Shown piece by piece: positions 32,651 to 44,555 of a DNA stretch of 64,000 bases. Both the position numbers and the translations under genes were made by a program. This DNA is from Silene latifolia (taxonomy: Eukaryota > Streptophyta > Magnoliopsida > Caryophyllales > Caryophyllaceae): NCBI RefSeq assembly GCF_048544455.1, contig NC_133534.1:224096292-224160291 (forward strand), written 5' to 3'. Under the pieces are notes generated by a model. The model made no database searches. It was not told the DNA's origin and saw nothing but the letters and a program-made list of their open reading frames with translations. Positions within the stretch are counted from its first letter, which is position 1. Each line of letters starts with the position of its first letter.

Positions 32651-33950
32651 TGAACAACAGAACGCCAGTAAGGCTGCAACCACCCAATGGACATACGAAA
32701 TACGGATCATCATGTATTGCCACACCCCGGAAGAAAATGATGATTGACGCAAGCCTTACATTAGTTGGCTACGTGATGAGGTATTACCACCGACCGTAAA
32801 GACGCTAGGAGCTTCAAAATGAAATCCTCCGCATTCGTACTTATTTATGGTATCCTATTTAGGAAGTCCTTGGCAGGACCCTATCCGAGGTGCTTGAGCA
32901 TACGAAGGCACGGGCGTGTGATGTGTGATATTCACGGTGGTGATTGTGGAAATCGCACAGCGGGGGTAGGAGCCCGTCCAACAAGACACTAAGGCACGGT
33001 TACTTCGGCCTACCATGAGGAAGGACGCCATAAATTACATCGAGAAAAGCGAGGAATGCCAAAGGCACGCTCTGTCGACCACCACCAACATAACATAACA
33101 TATGCATCCAATCATCTCGCCATGGCCTTTTATGAAATGGGGAATGGACATTGTGGGAAAAAAGGACGTACATGCTGGCAATGACGGAATACTTCTCTAA
33201 ATGGATAGAGGCGTAAGATTTTCCTCGATCCCGGAGAAGCATGTGATATCTTTCATCAAGAGGAACATAGTCATGCAGATATGGCATCCCTTCGAAATCA
33301 TATGTGCCAACAGTCACAATTCATATCCAACAGTAACGGAAGACTATCGCGCGGTGGAACATCAAGTTGTTTAAGTCCGCTCCTAGGAATCCGCAGCCCA
33401 ACGGTCGGGTAAAATCCAGCAACAAGATAATCATGAACAACTGAAAAGAAGGCTAGAGGAGATATGAGCCAAGCGGGCCGATGAGCTCCCCTTCGTGCTA
33501 TGGTCCGATAGAACTAACCTCAAAGTGGCAACATGTCAAACACCATTGATCCGGTATATGGGGCGAGGCGTTATTCCCTCCGAGGTCTAAATACCGACGC
33601 ATCGATATGCCAATGCCACCGAAGAGAGGAACAAGATAGAAATGGCCGGCACTTGATACCATTGATGAGCCAAGAACCCGCTCAAATCGGGATGGCGACT
33701 TACAAGCGAGACAACGACCGAGTTACAACAAAAATGTACTACGAGAACGCCGCAAGTAGGGGACCTGGTACGGGGAAGGTATTCCCAAACACCAAGAGTC
33801 AGAGTGCAGGTATATTCGTCTACAACTGGGAAGGTCCCTACCGCATAGAAGGCATCATGGGTAATGGGGCATAGAAGTTGGAGACTATGGATGGGGAAGC
33901 TGTCCCTAGATCCTGGAACATCATTCACCTTAAAAAGTATTATGTCTGAG
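32651..33950 (+). pseudogene. Tat integrase remnant
   Basis: No frame is longer than about 110 codons. Fragments are recognisable in different frames: DIHGGDCGNR (zinc domain start), MGNGHCGKK region, EEKKARGDMSQAGR region before LPFVLW, and the C-terminal FVYNWEGPYRIEGIMGNGA followed by SWNIIHLKKYYV at 33905-33948. The DDE residues cannot be traced. Decay is stronger here than in RT. Confidence 0.65.
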
Positions 33951-34990
33951 GTTCCAGGTGCAGTATCCAGAAGTTCCACCTCCAAAAGGTACATCCCAGA
34001 CCCTTGAATGCTAGCATTCGCACTTAAACCTTGAAATATGAACTAACTTGCTAAAAGTGTCTTTGATTAAGCAAACTATCACCCGAAGGGGAACAACCCA
34101 GAATCCACTTGATGGAGCCGACTCACTCTCTCACAAGGTACATACGCAAAGAACTAATCATTTTATTTCGTCATCGCCCTGACTGTACCACCTGCATTGG
34201 TCTAGCAGTAACATCTCTTTTGACAGCAGGAACAACTAAGTCACCAGGCAAGGTCTTTCGTTCAGTACGCACGTGCTAAGTCCCCTTGATTCAGCAGGTA
34301 CTACTAAGAAAATGACAACTTACAACGTATCTTTCAAATCCTTTGAGTCAAAACCCTTTTTCTTATTTTACTTGGTGTCAACTTCACAGGTGTCACAACG
34401 AGCAAAATGTGGAAGTAGCGTACTTAGAATTTCAAACGGCCAAAATGAAACTCTCTTTCTTTTAAGTTGTTGTAAAAATTCTGGGGGAACACACTTTGTG
34501 CTCCCTAAACTATTTTGGATTTATGAAATTGCTTCCATTTTTAATTGTATCATTGTTTTTGGATTGAATGTGGATATGGTATGTTGAATATTAAGGCAAT
34601 GTCCTAGTAGCCTAACTGATGAACAGGAACTAGCAGAATGTTCCTCCTGCAGGAAGTACCCAATGTGCGCGTGGTCGAAACAGAGGGATTCGAGCATCTT
34701 GATGGACGAAAGCTCCCTGAACCATCATAGACACCTCAACAAGTACGGCCAAGCACACAAACAGAAAGAACGAAAAATTGCTAGCAAAACAATAGAAGGA
34801 ACAAAACGAAATTTTCATAAACACCCCTCAGCAGGGGGAACTTGAAAAGAAAATATTTGTTGCCCCTCCTACGAGGCAAAAACAAAAGAGTACTTAAAGG
34901 TGCCCAAAACCACCAGGCACCAAGAGTTAGATTACAATGGGCCACCACACAGGGTGCCCAACAAAACATCAAGATAAAAAAAAACTAAAA
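33951..34990 (+). other. Tat 3' non-coding segment
   Basis: Between integrase and the antisense ORF. No gene recognised. Words such as GCAGGAAC and CAGCAGG recur. Confidence 0.5.
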
Positions 34991-35004
34991 TTTAAATGCC
35001 TAAA

Positions 35005-36953
35005 CTAGGCAGCAGCAGCAGAATCTGGGGCGGCATCAGCAGGAACATCCACAGGGATGTTAGGCTCCCAAAGAGCCTCTCCCCGGATGGACCTTCCCCT
35101 TCTCGGGCAACGAGCTTCGTTCTTGACCTCCTCAACTGACGTGACAGCTGGTTGTTTAGTCCTAGCACTGGTCTCTCCATCATCACCACCCAGAAAGTCA
35201 TTGATGAGGCTGAAGTCCGGCTTGACTAGATATGCAACATTGAATAGCCGTTCCTCCTCAGCAAGGTCCCAGTTGGAGTGCTCACCCGCCTCAAACTCCT
35301 TGATGCATTTGATCTTTTTTCCCATGCGGAAACCAATGTAGAGTCCAAGAGCAGGTGCTTCAGTAGCTCCACCTCCTTGTGAGGCTCTTTCATGCGCACT
35401 TCTGCCACCCTCCTCTCAAAGATCCATTTTGCTTCTAGCAGTGCCTTCTCCTCGATCGCCTTCTTCTAGGCAGCCCCTTCTCTCTCTCCTAGCCGGATCT
35501 ACTTCCACCATTCCCAGGTTGACGTTAAGATTGTTCACCTCCCCCATCAATCTGGCAACCTCCCTACACAGGAACAGGCCATCCTGCAAAACCTGCAAGA
35601 GGAACAGTCAGCAGCACGAACAGAATGGACTAGTGAAACATAAAGGGAATTAAAAAAGGTACCTATAGGGTGCGTCCAGGAGCCTCATCTAGTACAACAG
35701 GAAGAGGGGTATTTCCCAGAGAATGAACAGCAGCAGGGAGCAGGAACTATTCCATGTGAGGCCAGAGAGGCACCCCGCTGGAGCCATACCCCTTAGGAAG
35801 GCGGATTACAGTGGAAGTATTGGGCGGGGGTGACCTAGGAGCCACTGCAGCCAGAGGAGCAACCTCAATAGGGACAGGCGTGCTAACCGTCTCCTTTTCA
35901 GCAGGGAGCGATGACCTCTTCCTGGGAGAAGGACCGGAGGAGGCAGAAGCAACTTGCTTCCTCTTTACAGGAACACAGTTAGAACATAAGCACAAATGAT
36001 CATATAGCAAGAATGAAAACCCATAAAAAATAAAGCCATACCAGACGACATCTGGAATTCGGCAGCTGGGGGTTCTTGCTGAATGGTGGAGGTGCCAACT
36101 TCCTCTTCCACCTCTTCCTCTTCCTCTCCTTCCTTATCTTCTTCTCTCTCCTCTTTCTCCTCTTGCTCTTCTTCACTAATGTCAAGAGGCACGGATGCAG
36201 ATGCACCAACAGGGGAAGAAAGTACACTAGGGTAAGAACGAGTTGCAATAGGGAGAGCAAATAAACGGCTAACCACGCTATAATCTCTTGAGGGAACTGG
36301 CTGATTCAAACCTACATCAGTACACCAGTAAGAACATTAAGGTAAAAGAAAAACAACAGACGCCCAGAAGCCAAAATTACCTTTAGAGGCCCCCCATTTA
36401 TCAAATAAGTACTCGTGGGTAGGGGTAAGACAATCAATCTTAACAAAAATGAATTTTGTATTCCAGCCTTCATCCCTCACTTTGAGAGGAAGGATAACGC
36501 TAGGGTTACTGCGGTCGTAGGACCTCAAGGTGATAAGCCCGACAACAAAGGGCCTGAAAGTATAGAGCAGGACGAGGTCACCCAGTCCAATCCCTAGATC
36601 GTGATCCTCAGCAAGGATATAGAGCGAGACCAGAACACGCTATGCATGAGGCGCAAGCTGGCAGATAGCCAACCTATATTAGCGCATACCCAACCGGGAT
36701 TATGGGCATCCGGCGCCTCCCCAGGCTGAGGAATGTGAATCTCGACCTCCTGCCCAAGGCCAAACCTCTCTCTCACCTCCTCGAGGGGGATGTCAGCAAA
36801 GCTGGAATCGTACAGATAGTGATCTGTGAGGATCCCAGAGGATCGGAAGGGAGAGAGAGCAGCAGCAGGTGGACCCCCACGGGGAGAAGGAGGAGGAGAA
36901 GGAGAGGTGCAGCGGATAACCTTTTTTACCATGATTGCATTGTTTAGAGGCAA
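35005..36953 (-). pseudogene. Antisense ORF of the Tat element (Transposase_28-like, broken)
   Basis: Runs opposite to pol, between integrase and 3' LTR. In order on the minus strand: 36953-36594 (MVKKVIRCTSPSPPPSPRGG, YDSSFADIPLEEVRERFGL, VEIHIPQPGEAPDAHNPGW), a frame shift near 36620 with DLGIGLGDLVLLYTFRPFVV, then SYDRSNPSVILPLKVRDEGW (36528), an acidic run EEEQEEKEEREEDKEGEEEE (36309-35965), PRKRSSLPAEKE (35950), and a C-terminal piece to 35005 ending in alanines. The N-terminal blocks recall the Pfam gypsy-type transposon domain (E..IP.PGE...P.GW, G.GLGDL.L.YTFRP). Antisense ORFs here are known from Tat elements; the function is unknown. Confidence 0.6.
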
Positions 36954-37349
36954 AATAATTAAGAGAGAGGGAAGAAAATAAGGGGTTTACCTTGTGGATA
37001 GGGCGATCTTATAAGAAGGGAGGGAGAGTAAAGGGTTTTAGGGAGAGAGGTTAATAAAGACGGGAATAAAGGAAGTGGGAGGGGGAGGGGTGTATTTATA
37101 ACCGAACCGAGTTAAGGGAGGGAGTTAAAAGAAGGGAGTTAAGGGAGGGAATTAGGCTGGGGGGAATCGAGGGAAAGGAGACGTGGGGGAGGTGGGGAGT
37201 TACTGAGACTGATTGGACCTCTAACGGTCAGACTCAGAGGATAATAATGCAAGTGGACTGATGTCACGCTATGACATCACCTCTACATGCAGCGTCCATG
37301 AGGGAAGCAACTCCCAGCATCCATCGAGCAAGAATAGAACCTGGCAGTT
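36954..37349 (+). other. Purine-rich 3' region before the Tat polypurine tract
   Basis: GGGAGGGAG-rich sequence at 36960-37200 with no coding content. It is upstream of the antisense ORF on the other strand and could hold its promoter, but no clear motif is seen. Confidence 0.45.
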
Positions 37350-37362
37350 GCTTGGGGGTAAT
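37350..37362 (+). promoter_or_regulatory. Polypurine tract of the Tat element
   Basis: GCTTGGGGGTAAT directly before the 3' LTR start TGTATGGG. Confidence 0.8.
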
Positions 37363-38147
37363 TGTATGGGTAAAAAAACCCTCTCATTTTCATCATGACA
37401 TGGCAACTCGCTATTGGTAAAAACAAAGGCACACGGATCAATGACAAGGCAGTAGGCTGCTAGACGCAAGGAAGAATAAGGGAGGATGAACCTGGACATT
37501 CAAGTAATACGAAAGCCACGGTTGAACTAAATAGCAAACAGCCAGCAGGAATGTTGAAATGGTCAGCAGGAACATTGCGGTTATCAGCAGGAGCTTTGAC
37601 CAAGCCAGCAACCACTTCCTATTTCATAGGGAGTGGAGCATATGGTTGAGCATATGTAGGGAGCACGTGCAACCACTCCAAGAAAGGCTATAAAAGAGCA
37701 ACAAACATCGAATTCAAGGCATTCTTCATTCCTCATTCACTTGACTCGAAGAAACATCATTCACCAACCTGCAACACTCAATAATTAACACACTTAGGAT
37801 CATATACACCATTTGTATCATTTGTACTTTGCCATTTGGAGTTTTTCTATTGTTCCTCCTGATTGTTCCAGCTAGGTTTATCCTCGAATACTATTATTAC
37901 TAGTGGATCATTGGCGGGATACCATTCCCCCCGCGGTTTTTCCCACATTTTGGGTTTCTCGCGTCATCATTTTGCTTGTGTCATTTGTCTCTCTTTCTTT
38001 TTCGTTTGCTTTTCTCTCGTACTAGTTGTTTACTTTCATTCTCGTTATGTTCTTACTACTGATATGCTTAAGTCTTTAATATCATATTTGAATTGGAATA
38101 GCCGCATTGACTCACAAATCTTTAGTCGGCAAAATATTACCGAAACA
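37363..38147 (+). repeat. 3' LTR of the Tat element
   Basis: 785 bp, TGTATGGG...GAAACA. Clearly alignable to the 5' LTR with scattered substitutions and two small insertions, so older than the complete Athila insertion. Confidence 0.92.
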
Positions 38148-38152
38148 GTTGT
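38148..38152. repeat. Target-site duplication GTTGT (right)
   Basis: Identical to 27199-27203. Confidence 0.88.
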
Positions 38153-41100
38153 CATTGCTAACTCTTGTCATATGTTTGAAATCTTGTCTTGAAAATTTTG
38201 TTCCGAAAAATTTGAAACATTAACATTCATGGTTAAGTTTTGATTTTCTCTGTTGGTAACGGCATGTATTATTGTGAATCAAAATTTCACCTTAAAATGT
38301 TGTCCACGTCTTTTGAAGTTTCATTGTAAAATGAATGATTTTGATATTTGCACTCGAGACTTTATCCAATTGTTTCTTGGTATTTAGTGCTTATGGACGT
38401 TGTGTTGTGTTGTAATAAACTAGCAATTTTGCCATAAAAAATGTTTCAAGATTTGGCATTTCTGTTAGTTTTACGGACGAATTCGATTTTTATACTCCAT
38501 TTATTTTTGTCTAACTATGTCATAAAGATTCAAATGTTGTTTAATAATGCTATGGATGGTCTTAGATCGAGAATATCACCTTAAAATTTTGCCCAACATT
38601 TTTTTTATATACATACCATGGTATATAAGATTAAGTTTTGAATTTGGTATTTGAGACGTAGTTTCATTGTTTCGTAGTGTTGGAATGTTTGTTAATAATG
38701 TGTTGTTTTGCTTCTATATGGATGGGTCGTATAGTTTTGAAGAGTAAAGACGTGTAGATAAATTGTTGAGTGATAGCTTTGATGAGGCTAGTTGGGCAAA
38801 TGTTAATAATTTGTGATGAATGGTGCTGTATTTGAGGGCTATGAGTGTGCAAGATGTGTGTTTTTGGGATTAATGTAAGTTTCATTTGAGTTCGATTTAA
38901 ATCTTGTAAGTAGGTAGGTGTATGATTCATGTTTGGAAAGTAGGAGTAGTAGGAAGTGACTTTAGCTTGCGTAAGGTGTTTTGGAATTGAGTAAGATAAT
39001 TGTATGAGGTGATTGTGGATAACGAGTGATGAGTGATCTAAGGTGAGTATTTGTTGAGTGTTTGAACTTATGGATACTGAATGGGGTTTGGGTTGTATAT
39101 TAAGGAATATTATTGTTGAACATGACTTGAAAATTTTAGTGGAAGAGTGAGAAAGTAATTGAGGTACCTAAGCGTTAAATAGGATGATAACTTGGGTCGT
39201 TAATAGTTGTAGGAATGTGTAAATGGAATTTCAGGATTGATGAGAATTGAAATATGGCACAAGAATTTATGAAATAAGAATATAAGGGAGTACTAGGTGG
39301 AACTTGGAGGTGATCAATGAGACTGGACGGTGAGAGATGTCTAGTAAAAGTCGTAGTAAGAAATTAATGGTGAAACTAGTAGAAAGTTATTGTACATGCA
39401 TGATATGGTAATTGATGGTTATATTATTATACCAACGTCGGTTCTTCGGGGAGCATTACTTTGTGAAATAAAAGACGAGGTTGTCCGTTGAGAGTCGGTT
39501 TTCGGGAAATGTTATTTTGCGAGAAAGAGTTGTAGATGTAGCACTACCAAATTGGTCACCATGGTTATGAATTTAGAATGCGATATGTGATACATGTGGG
39601 CCAATTGTGTGGTTAGGATATTTTGATCACTTGTATTATATCGTATGACCGTTTGATTTAAGTAGGTGAGTATAAGTGTGAAAATAGTTATGTGAGACTT
39701 TGACCCTATGAGTGGCGGTTTAGATGTTTGTAAAATTGCCTCCCAATCGTCAAGTAAAGCGCCGTGGTATACATCGTGAGCTTGTTATAGTATTTTGTTG
39801 AGTTAAAATGTTATTATTGTCTTAGGTGGTATTAATACGATGTCTATGATATTGCGTAGATGCGGTGAGTGTTAATATGATTAGGGTGTTTGACACTATT
39901 GTGCGTTTATTGGTGACGGTAGCGTGATGCCATCATCGGGTGTATTGGGAATGCAATGCTTAGGAAATAAATTTTGAAATATCATGTTGTATCATGTTTT
40001 GTTTTAAGTTGAGTTGAAATAATGGCAATAGGCCGTGGGTTTGCTTTAATTGGGTTATTTGATGACGTATTAGTCACCATCGGAGCCTATTCGCATTTGT
40101 GCGATGAAATAAGGAAGTTTGGAACCGAGTTGAGAATAAAGACAATCTGCCCCAGGTGACACTTTACCGAGTGCACCATGCACTCGACCGAGTGCATGGT
40201 CTGCATTAACCCTTGTTGGTTGATATTTTACCGAATATTGAGCATGTACCCTTATTTCGCGGTTTATATTAGTTGACTTGTGCTTGGATAAGCATGTTGA
40301 CCTCGCATAGGTGATATGTGTGAATAGTTTACGCTGAAATTGATGATTCGACATGAATGGATTTATGACGGAAATAATGTGATAATCTTGTTTGATATAT
40401 GTTATTCGACGTGATTGAATGTGTAAAAGTAAGAAGAAATATGCAAATTATGTGTTGAATAGTGATCATTTTCATGGTTGTGTATTGTGGTCTTCCGTAT
40501 GAGTTAAAGTGTTGATGATGGATGTGAAAGGATATGGAAACACATGTGTGATCATGTGGTGGATTGGACGCGGTACATGCGTGGCATGGTGTGTGGAAAT
40601 GGAAGTGTTGTTTATGGTTGAGTCACATTATGAGTAATTTTTGCATTAATTGATTGTTTCTTAGAGTCCGCATATTGGTGATTGATGTGTATACGTCTGA
40701 ATGTAAGATAAATAAAGTGATATAGATACGTAATAATAATCGAGTTATACCCCGTGATAGATATGTATTCATAACCAACATGAATGGGAGTTAGTTATGG
40801 GATTATAGAGTGGGAACAGTGGGTTTGACCTGACACTTGACCTTTGGGAGACTTGTAGATGGGGGATTAGATCAATGGAATTATAACTACATACGGTTTT
40901 ATTATGGAATTACAATGAGTAAGGGAGAGTGTTGAACCTGGAACATAGCCATTTGTGGAGTTTGGTAATAAATGTATGAGAACACTTTATAAGGGTTGAT
41001 AGTTGAACTTCGGGACGATGTTCTCTTTTAGGGAGAGTGAATGTAACAATTTGGAAATTAAGGAAAGAGAAAGTACGGAATGTGAGAAAGTAATGAGAGT

Positions 41101-41245
41101 GGAACAAAGAACCTTGACGTGAGAGTGATAATTATAAATAACGTATATGGTTGATAAGCATGTAAGGCGAGAGAGAGTGCATGAGAGTAGAGAGTAGAGA
41201 GTGGGGCGAACTTCGGGGACGAAGTTCATTTTAAGGGGTGAAGAC
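38153..41245 (+). other. 3' non-coding region of a Ty3-type element
   Basis: About 3 kb with no credible ORF. Near its end lies the hairpin GAACTTCGGGGACGAAGTTC (41208-41227) followed by a purine tract TTAAGGGGTGAAGAC and an LTR start. This arrangement is known at the end of Ty3 polyproteins of plants. A degenerate repeat of the hairpin is at 41006-41024. The coding part is missing, perhaps replaced when the Tat element inserted upstream. Confidence 0.5.
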
Positions 41246-41349
41246 TATAATACCCCGTATTTTATAATTATATATTTTATATTGTTTCTACAAATTATGT
41301 ATGAGACGAAATAATAAAATAATAATAAAAATTATTATAAGTGGTAATG

Positions 41350-41443
<94 letters not shown>

Positions 41444-42560
41444 GTTGTAATGATAATAATAATAATAATAATACATAATCCGATACATGAATACATATAC
41501 GTATACTACCTTGTATATATATATATACCCCCACCTTATCCATTCATCTTATCCATTCCATATCTCAACACAATCTCCACTCACACCACTCATCCTTATC
41601 TCATTCCCTTATCCACCACCAAAATTTTAGAGAGAAAGAGAGATTAGAAGAAAATGGAGGTTCCTCCGCCTCGAGATCGTAAGATAAAATCGACTTAAAC
41701 TTGTTTATATATTATTTAATTTATACCGTTGACCCGCCTTCACTCCGACTCGCCCCTGGCCGTCTTTGACCACTCCGTTGACCACCATTGACCACCAAAA
41801 ACCGAGTTTGACCAACTTGTTTTACGGGTATATGTTGTTATTGTGTGACCGTCTTAAGACGGATTTTTGACCCACCTTTTGTGATTATTTTGGACTGATG
41901 TTGGGTGGTCCTTCTCATGGGTTGAGAGAGGGGTTGTAGTGGTGGTCATGGGGGCAGAATGGGTGGTAGAAAATGGGATTGAATAGGGGCATACGGGATT
42001 GGGTGTTGTTGATGTCGACTGTGTTGTTGTCGGTCGTTATTGCTGCTGTGTGTGTCGTGGTAGGGTCTGTAGGGTCGTTGTGGGTCCACCGTGGTGAGGA
42101 GAGTCGAATGGTGGGCATGGGTGGCCGTTGGTAGCGGCATATGTGGTGTTTTGGGTGGTGTTTGTTATGTGTATGTAGTCAGTTGTGCTGCTGTTTGTTG
42201 CTATTGTTGGCTGCCGTTTTGAGGCTCATTGGTGGCTATTGGTGGGCGTGAGTGGTAGCTAAGGAGAGGGTGGTTATGGGTGGTGGTGTTGGTCATGAAT
42301 GTGGCAGTTGTAGGGGATGTTTCGGGGACTGTTTTGAGGGTGTTTCGGCGGTTGTCCATCACAGTTACACAGTGTATCGTGGGGGGTGTTTGAGTGGGCG
42401 TTAGCGTGATTTGGGTAGATTTTAAGACGGGATTTAATTATTAAATAACGGGTGTGAGTGAGTCGGGTTGAACCTTGTTTAACGGGTTATGCGAGTCGGG
42501 ATTTGAATTTAATTATATAATTATATAATGGTATTTGAATTAGATTAGTTAGTAACTAGG
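41246..42560 (+). repeat. Ty3-type LTR (TATAATACCCCG start), right end uncertain
   Basis: Begins TATAATACCCCGTATTTTAT right after a polypurine-like tract; TG has become TA. It includes the (TAA)n array and an R-region-like stretch at 41560-41650 with TTTTAGAGAGAAAGAGAG. The end is not visible; 42560 is where an unrelated CCCGTGCATTAAATGCATGG block begins. Confidence 0.5.
41348..41445 (+). repeat. (TAA)n microsatellite
   Basis: About 30 uninterrupted TAA units, with shorter TAA runs on each side to about 41475. Apparent long ORFs here are poly-Leu or poly-Ile artefacts. Confidence 0.95.
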
Positions 42561-42990
42561 TTAGACCCCGTGCATTAAATGCATGGCTTATCAAGTTTTT
42601 TTTTTATTTCTACTAAATTACATATATAATAATGGTATTTCATTAGTTGTTCATTTTTGTCATCCTTGCATTTTGCCTTGAGAAATAAAAAGTTGAAATC
42701 GAAAATTAATTAAAAGAATTGAGTAGCATGTTGAAATGTATTTTTATAAATAATATTTTTTATAACGGAAACATAATGATTCCAATTTATAAATTTTCTC
42801 AATTTTGTGTCTCGAAAGTAATTAAAACGGTTTATAATTTTGTTTCATACATAGTACCAACCTTAGTCATTCTCGAATAAAAGAATTAGTAAAATAATTA
42901 ATAAATCATAGTTTGATACAATTTTTTTATTAAAATATTTTAATTAAAAGATAATTTGATGAAAAAATTAAACTTAAAGAAAAGATAATA
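42561..42990. other. AT-rich spacer
   Basis: Holds CCCGTGCATTAAATGCATGG at its left edge and otherwise nothing recognisable. Confidence 0.4.
42982..42990. repeat. Target-site duplication AAGATAATA (left)
   Basis: Identical to 44059-44067. Confidence 0.75.
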
Positions 42991-44058
42991 TGATTATTTC
43001 ATAACAATAATCCAGACTATTAACCGTCTTCTTGTAATAATCCGCACTTTAATTTAACTCAAATTACACCATAGTATTACCATTCTCTTCTCATATTGTA
43101 CCGAGCTCATTTTTTACCGGTAAAAACCAGTCTATCATCCGGTAGATTTTTTATTATTATTTTTACAAGTGTCCTTCATCCTCCTCCATTAACACTCCCA
43201 TCACCAACCAGTCAACCAGCAGTCCATCACCACTGAAGAAACCTCAACCCCGCCAACCACCACACCATAACAGCCACCGTTGCCTCCAGAATGGAACCAC
43301 CTTCATCGTCAATCACCCATTTACCCATTCTTTATCTGTAATTTTTCTGCTTATGTAAAACGCTTGCCTGTAATTGGGTTTTTTTGTTAATCAATTTGTT
43401 GGAGATAAGCGGAAGATTAGGTGGCTTACATAGTCAAATGATTGGCTGTTGCGTTGAGCATTCAATATGTGTAGAGATATAAAGGATGCCCACGGACATA
43501 AACTTATCTCATAAGTGGGTTTTTTGTCAATCAATTTGCCGCATAAGTGAAAGTGTGAAGGTTACTAACAGAAAGTTGAAATTTTTTGATGATTAGATAG
43601 TCTAGGTTGTAGATTATGAGAAAACATTTAAATTTTTGAGCTTGTTTTTTGTGCAAAATGGAAGAACGCTTATGACTTTGGAGTTGGGACGATGGTTTAG
43701 AGGGTCTGAAAACGATGAGATTGCTCATGATGTAGTGTCGACGTGTCGTTATGGGGGATGTAGATGGTTGTGGTGTTGTCGGCAGGTGGATGGTGGAGGC
43801 ATTGGCAGCGGTTGGATGGGGGAGGTTACTGTGTTTGTGACATGATAAGGAATTAGAGATGGGTAGGTGGATGGTTTTTGTACTTTGAGGTGATATGGTT
43901 AAATGAATTAAGGAAGGTAACTTGATAAATAGGTAGTTGGTTACCGAGTTTAATACAAGAGAACAGATGCAATAGTATGGTGTATTCTGAGTTAAATTAA
44001 AGGTCGGAGTAATATAAGAAGGAGGCTAATAGTTTGGATTATTCCTATAAAACAATCC
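42991..44058. mobile_element. MULE-like non-autonomous DNA transposon
   Basis: A 1,068-bp element with terminal inverted repeats of at least 90 bases. The left end TGATTATTTCATAACAATAA pairs with the reverse complement of the right end GGATTGTTTTATAGGAATAA, and both continue TCCA.ACTATTA. Further in, ACACCATA.TATT and GAGTTAAATTAAAG pair too, to about 130 bases. It is flanked by the 9-bp duplication AAGATAATA. Long inverted repeats with a 9-bp duplication are the Mutator-like signature. No transposase frame is present. The central part (43140-43300) is C-rich with CCACCA words and might be captured sequence. Confidence 0.75.
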
Positions 44059-44067
44059 AAGATAATA
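44059..44067. repeat. Target-site duplication AAGATAATA (right)
   Basis: Identical to 42982-42990. Confidence 0.75.
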
Positions 44068-44555
44068 AGTTAATGAAATAAATTATAGTTACCTTACTTA
44101 GTTAATGTATACATAATTGTTATTAGCTACCTTATTTAGAAAGATGCTTTTTGGATGAAAAATTTGTGAGGATGCCTATTCATTTAGTAAATAGGGTATC
44201 CGGTTGGCTTCCAGCACCCCGACGTCTGGGGCGTGTCTCGGCACTGTTTGTGGTTGTTGGTATGTATGGGCGTGTCCCGGTACTAGTCGTTTGATAGCAT
44301 GTCATTATATCATAGTCATGTTGCATATTCACACACCTGTGTCGTGTCACACTTTATTTATTGATACTCACAAGTGTTGTGTCCGCATAATTGTCACTTA
44401 TTTCATGGGTGTCCTGTGTCAATCCATATGATATTTCCGATCACATGGGGAGCAGGTTAAGTACAGGTTTTACTTGTTGACGTGAACGGGATTTGGATGG
44501 TAGTCGACTTGTAATTTGTATTGCTCACATTTATTCATTTGTTTATGGTTATGTA
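44068..44555. other. Unassigned spacer
   Basis: Contains GTGTC-rich stretches at 44240-44420 but no gene or element that I recognise. Confidence 0.4.

Larger units (their letters stand above)
27204..38147 (+). mobile_element. Complete Tat-lineage Ty3/gypsy LTR retrotransposon
   Basis: A 10,944-bp element with LTRs at 27204-27962 and 37363-38147 and a perfect 5-bp duplication GTTGT. It has a tRNA-Lys primer site, gag, protease, RT, RNase H, a second archaeal-type RNase H and a decayed integrase, then about 3.4 kb before the 3' LTR with an antisense ORF. The second RNase H and the antisense ORF mark the Tat lineage. The coding region is heavily mutated. Confidence 0.93.

Noticed and set aside
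38153..41207. Host gene or long non-coding RNA in the 3-kb ORF-free region
   Set aside because: No splice-like or coding pattern; the end matches a Ty3 polypurine tract and LTR.
41288..41543. Long leucine- or isoleucine-rich ORFs on the minus strand
   Set aside because: They are translations of the (TAA)n array and have no start or context of a gene.
44068..44555. Possible DNA transposon end in the GTGTC-rich stretch
   Set aside because: No inverted end or duplication found.
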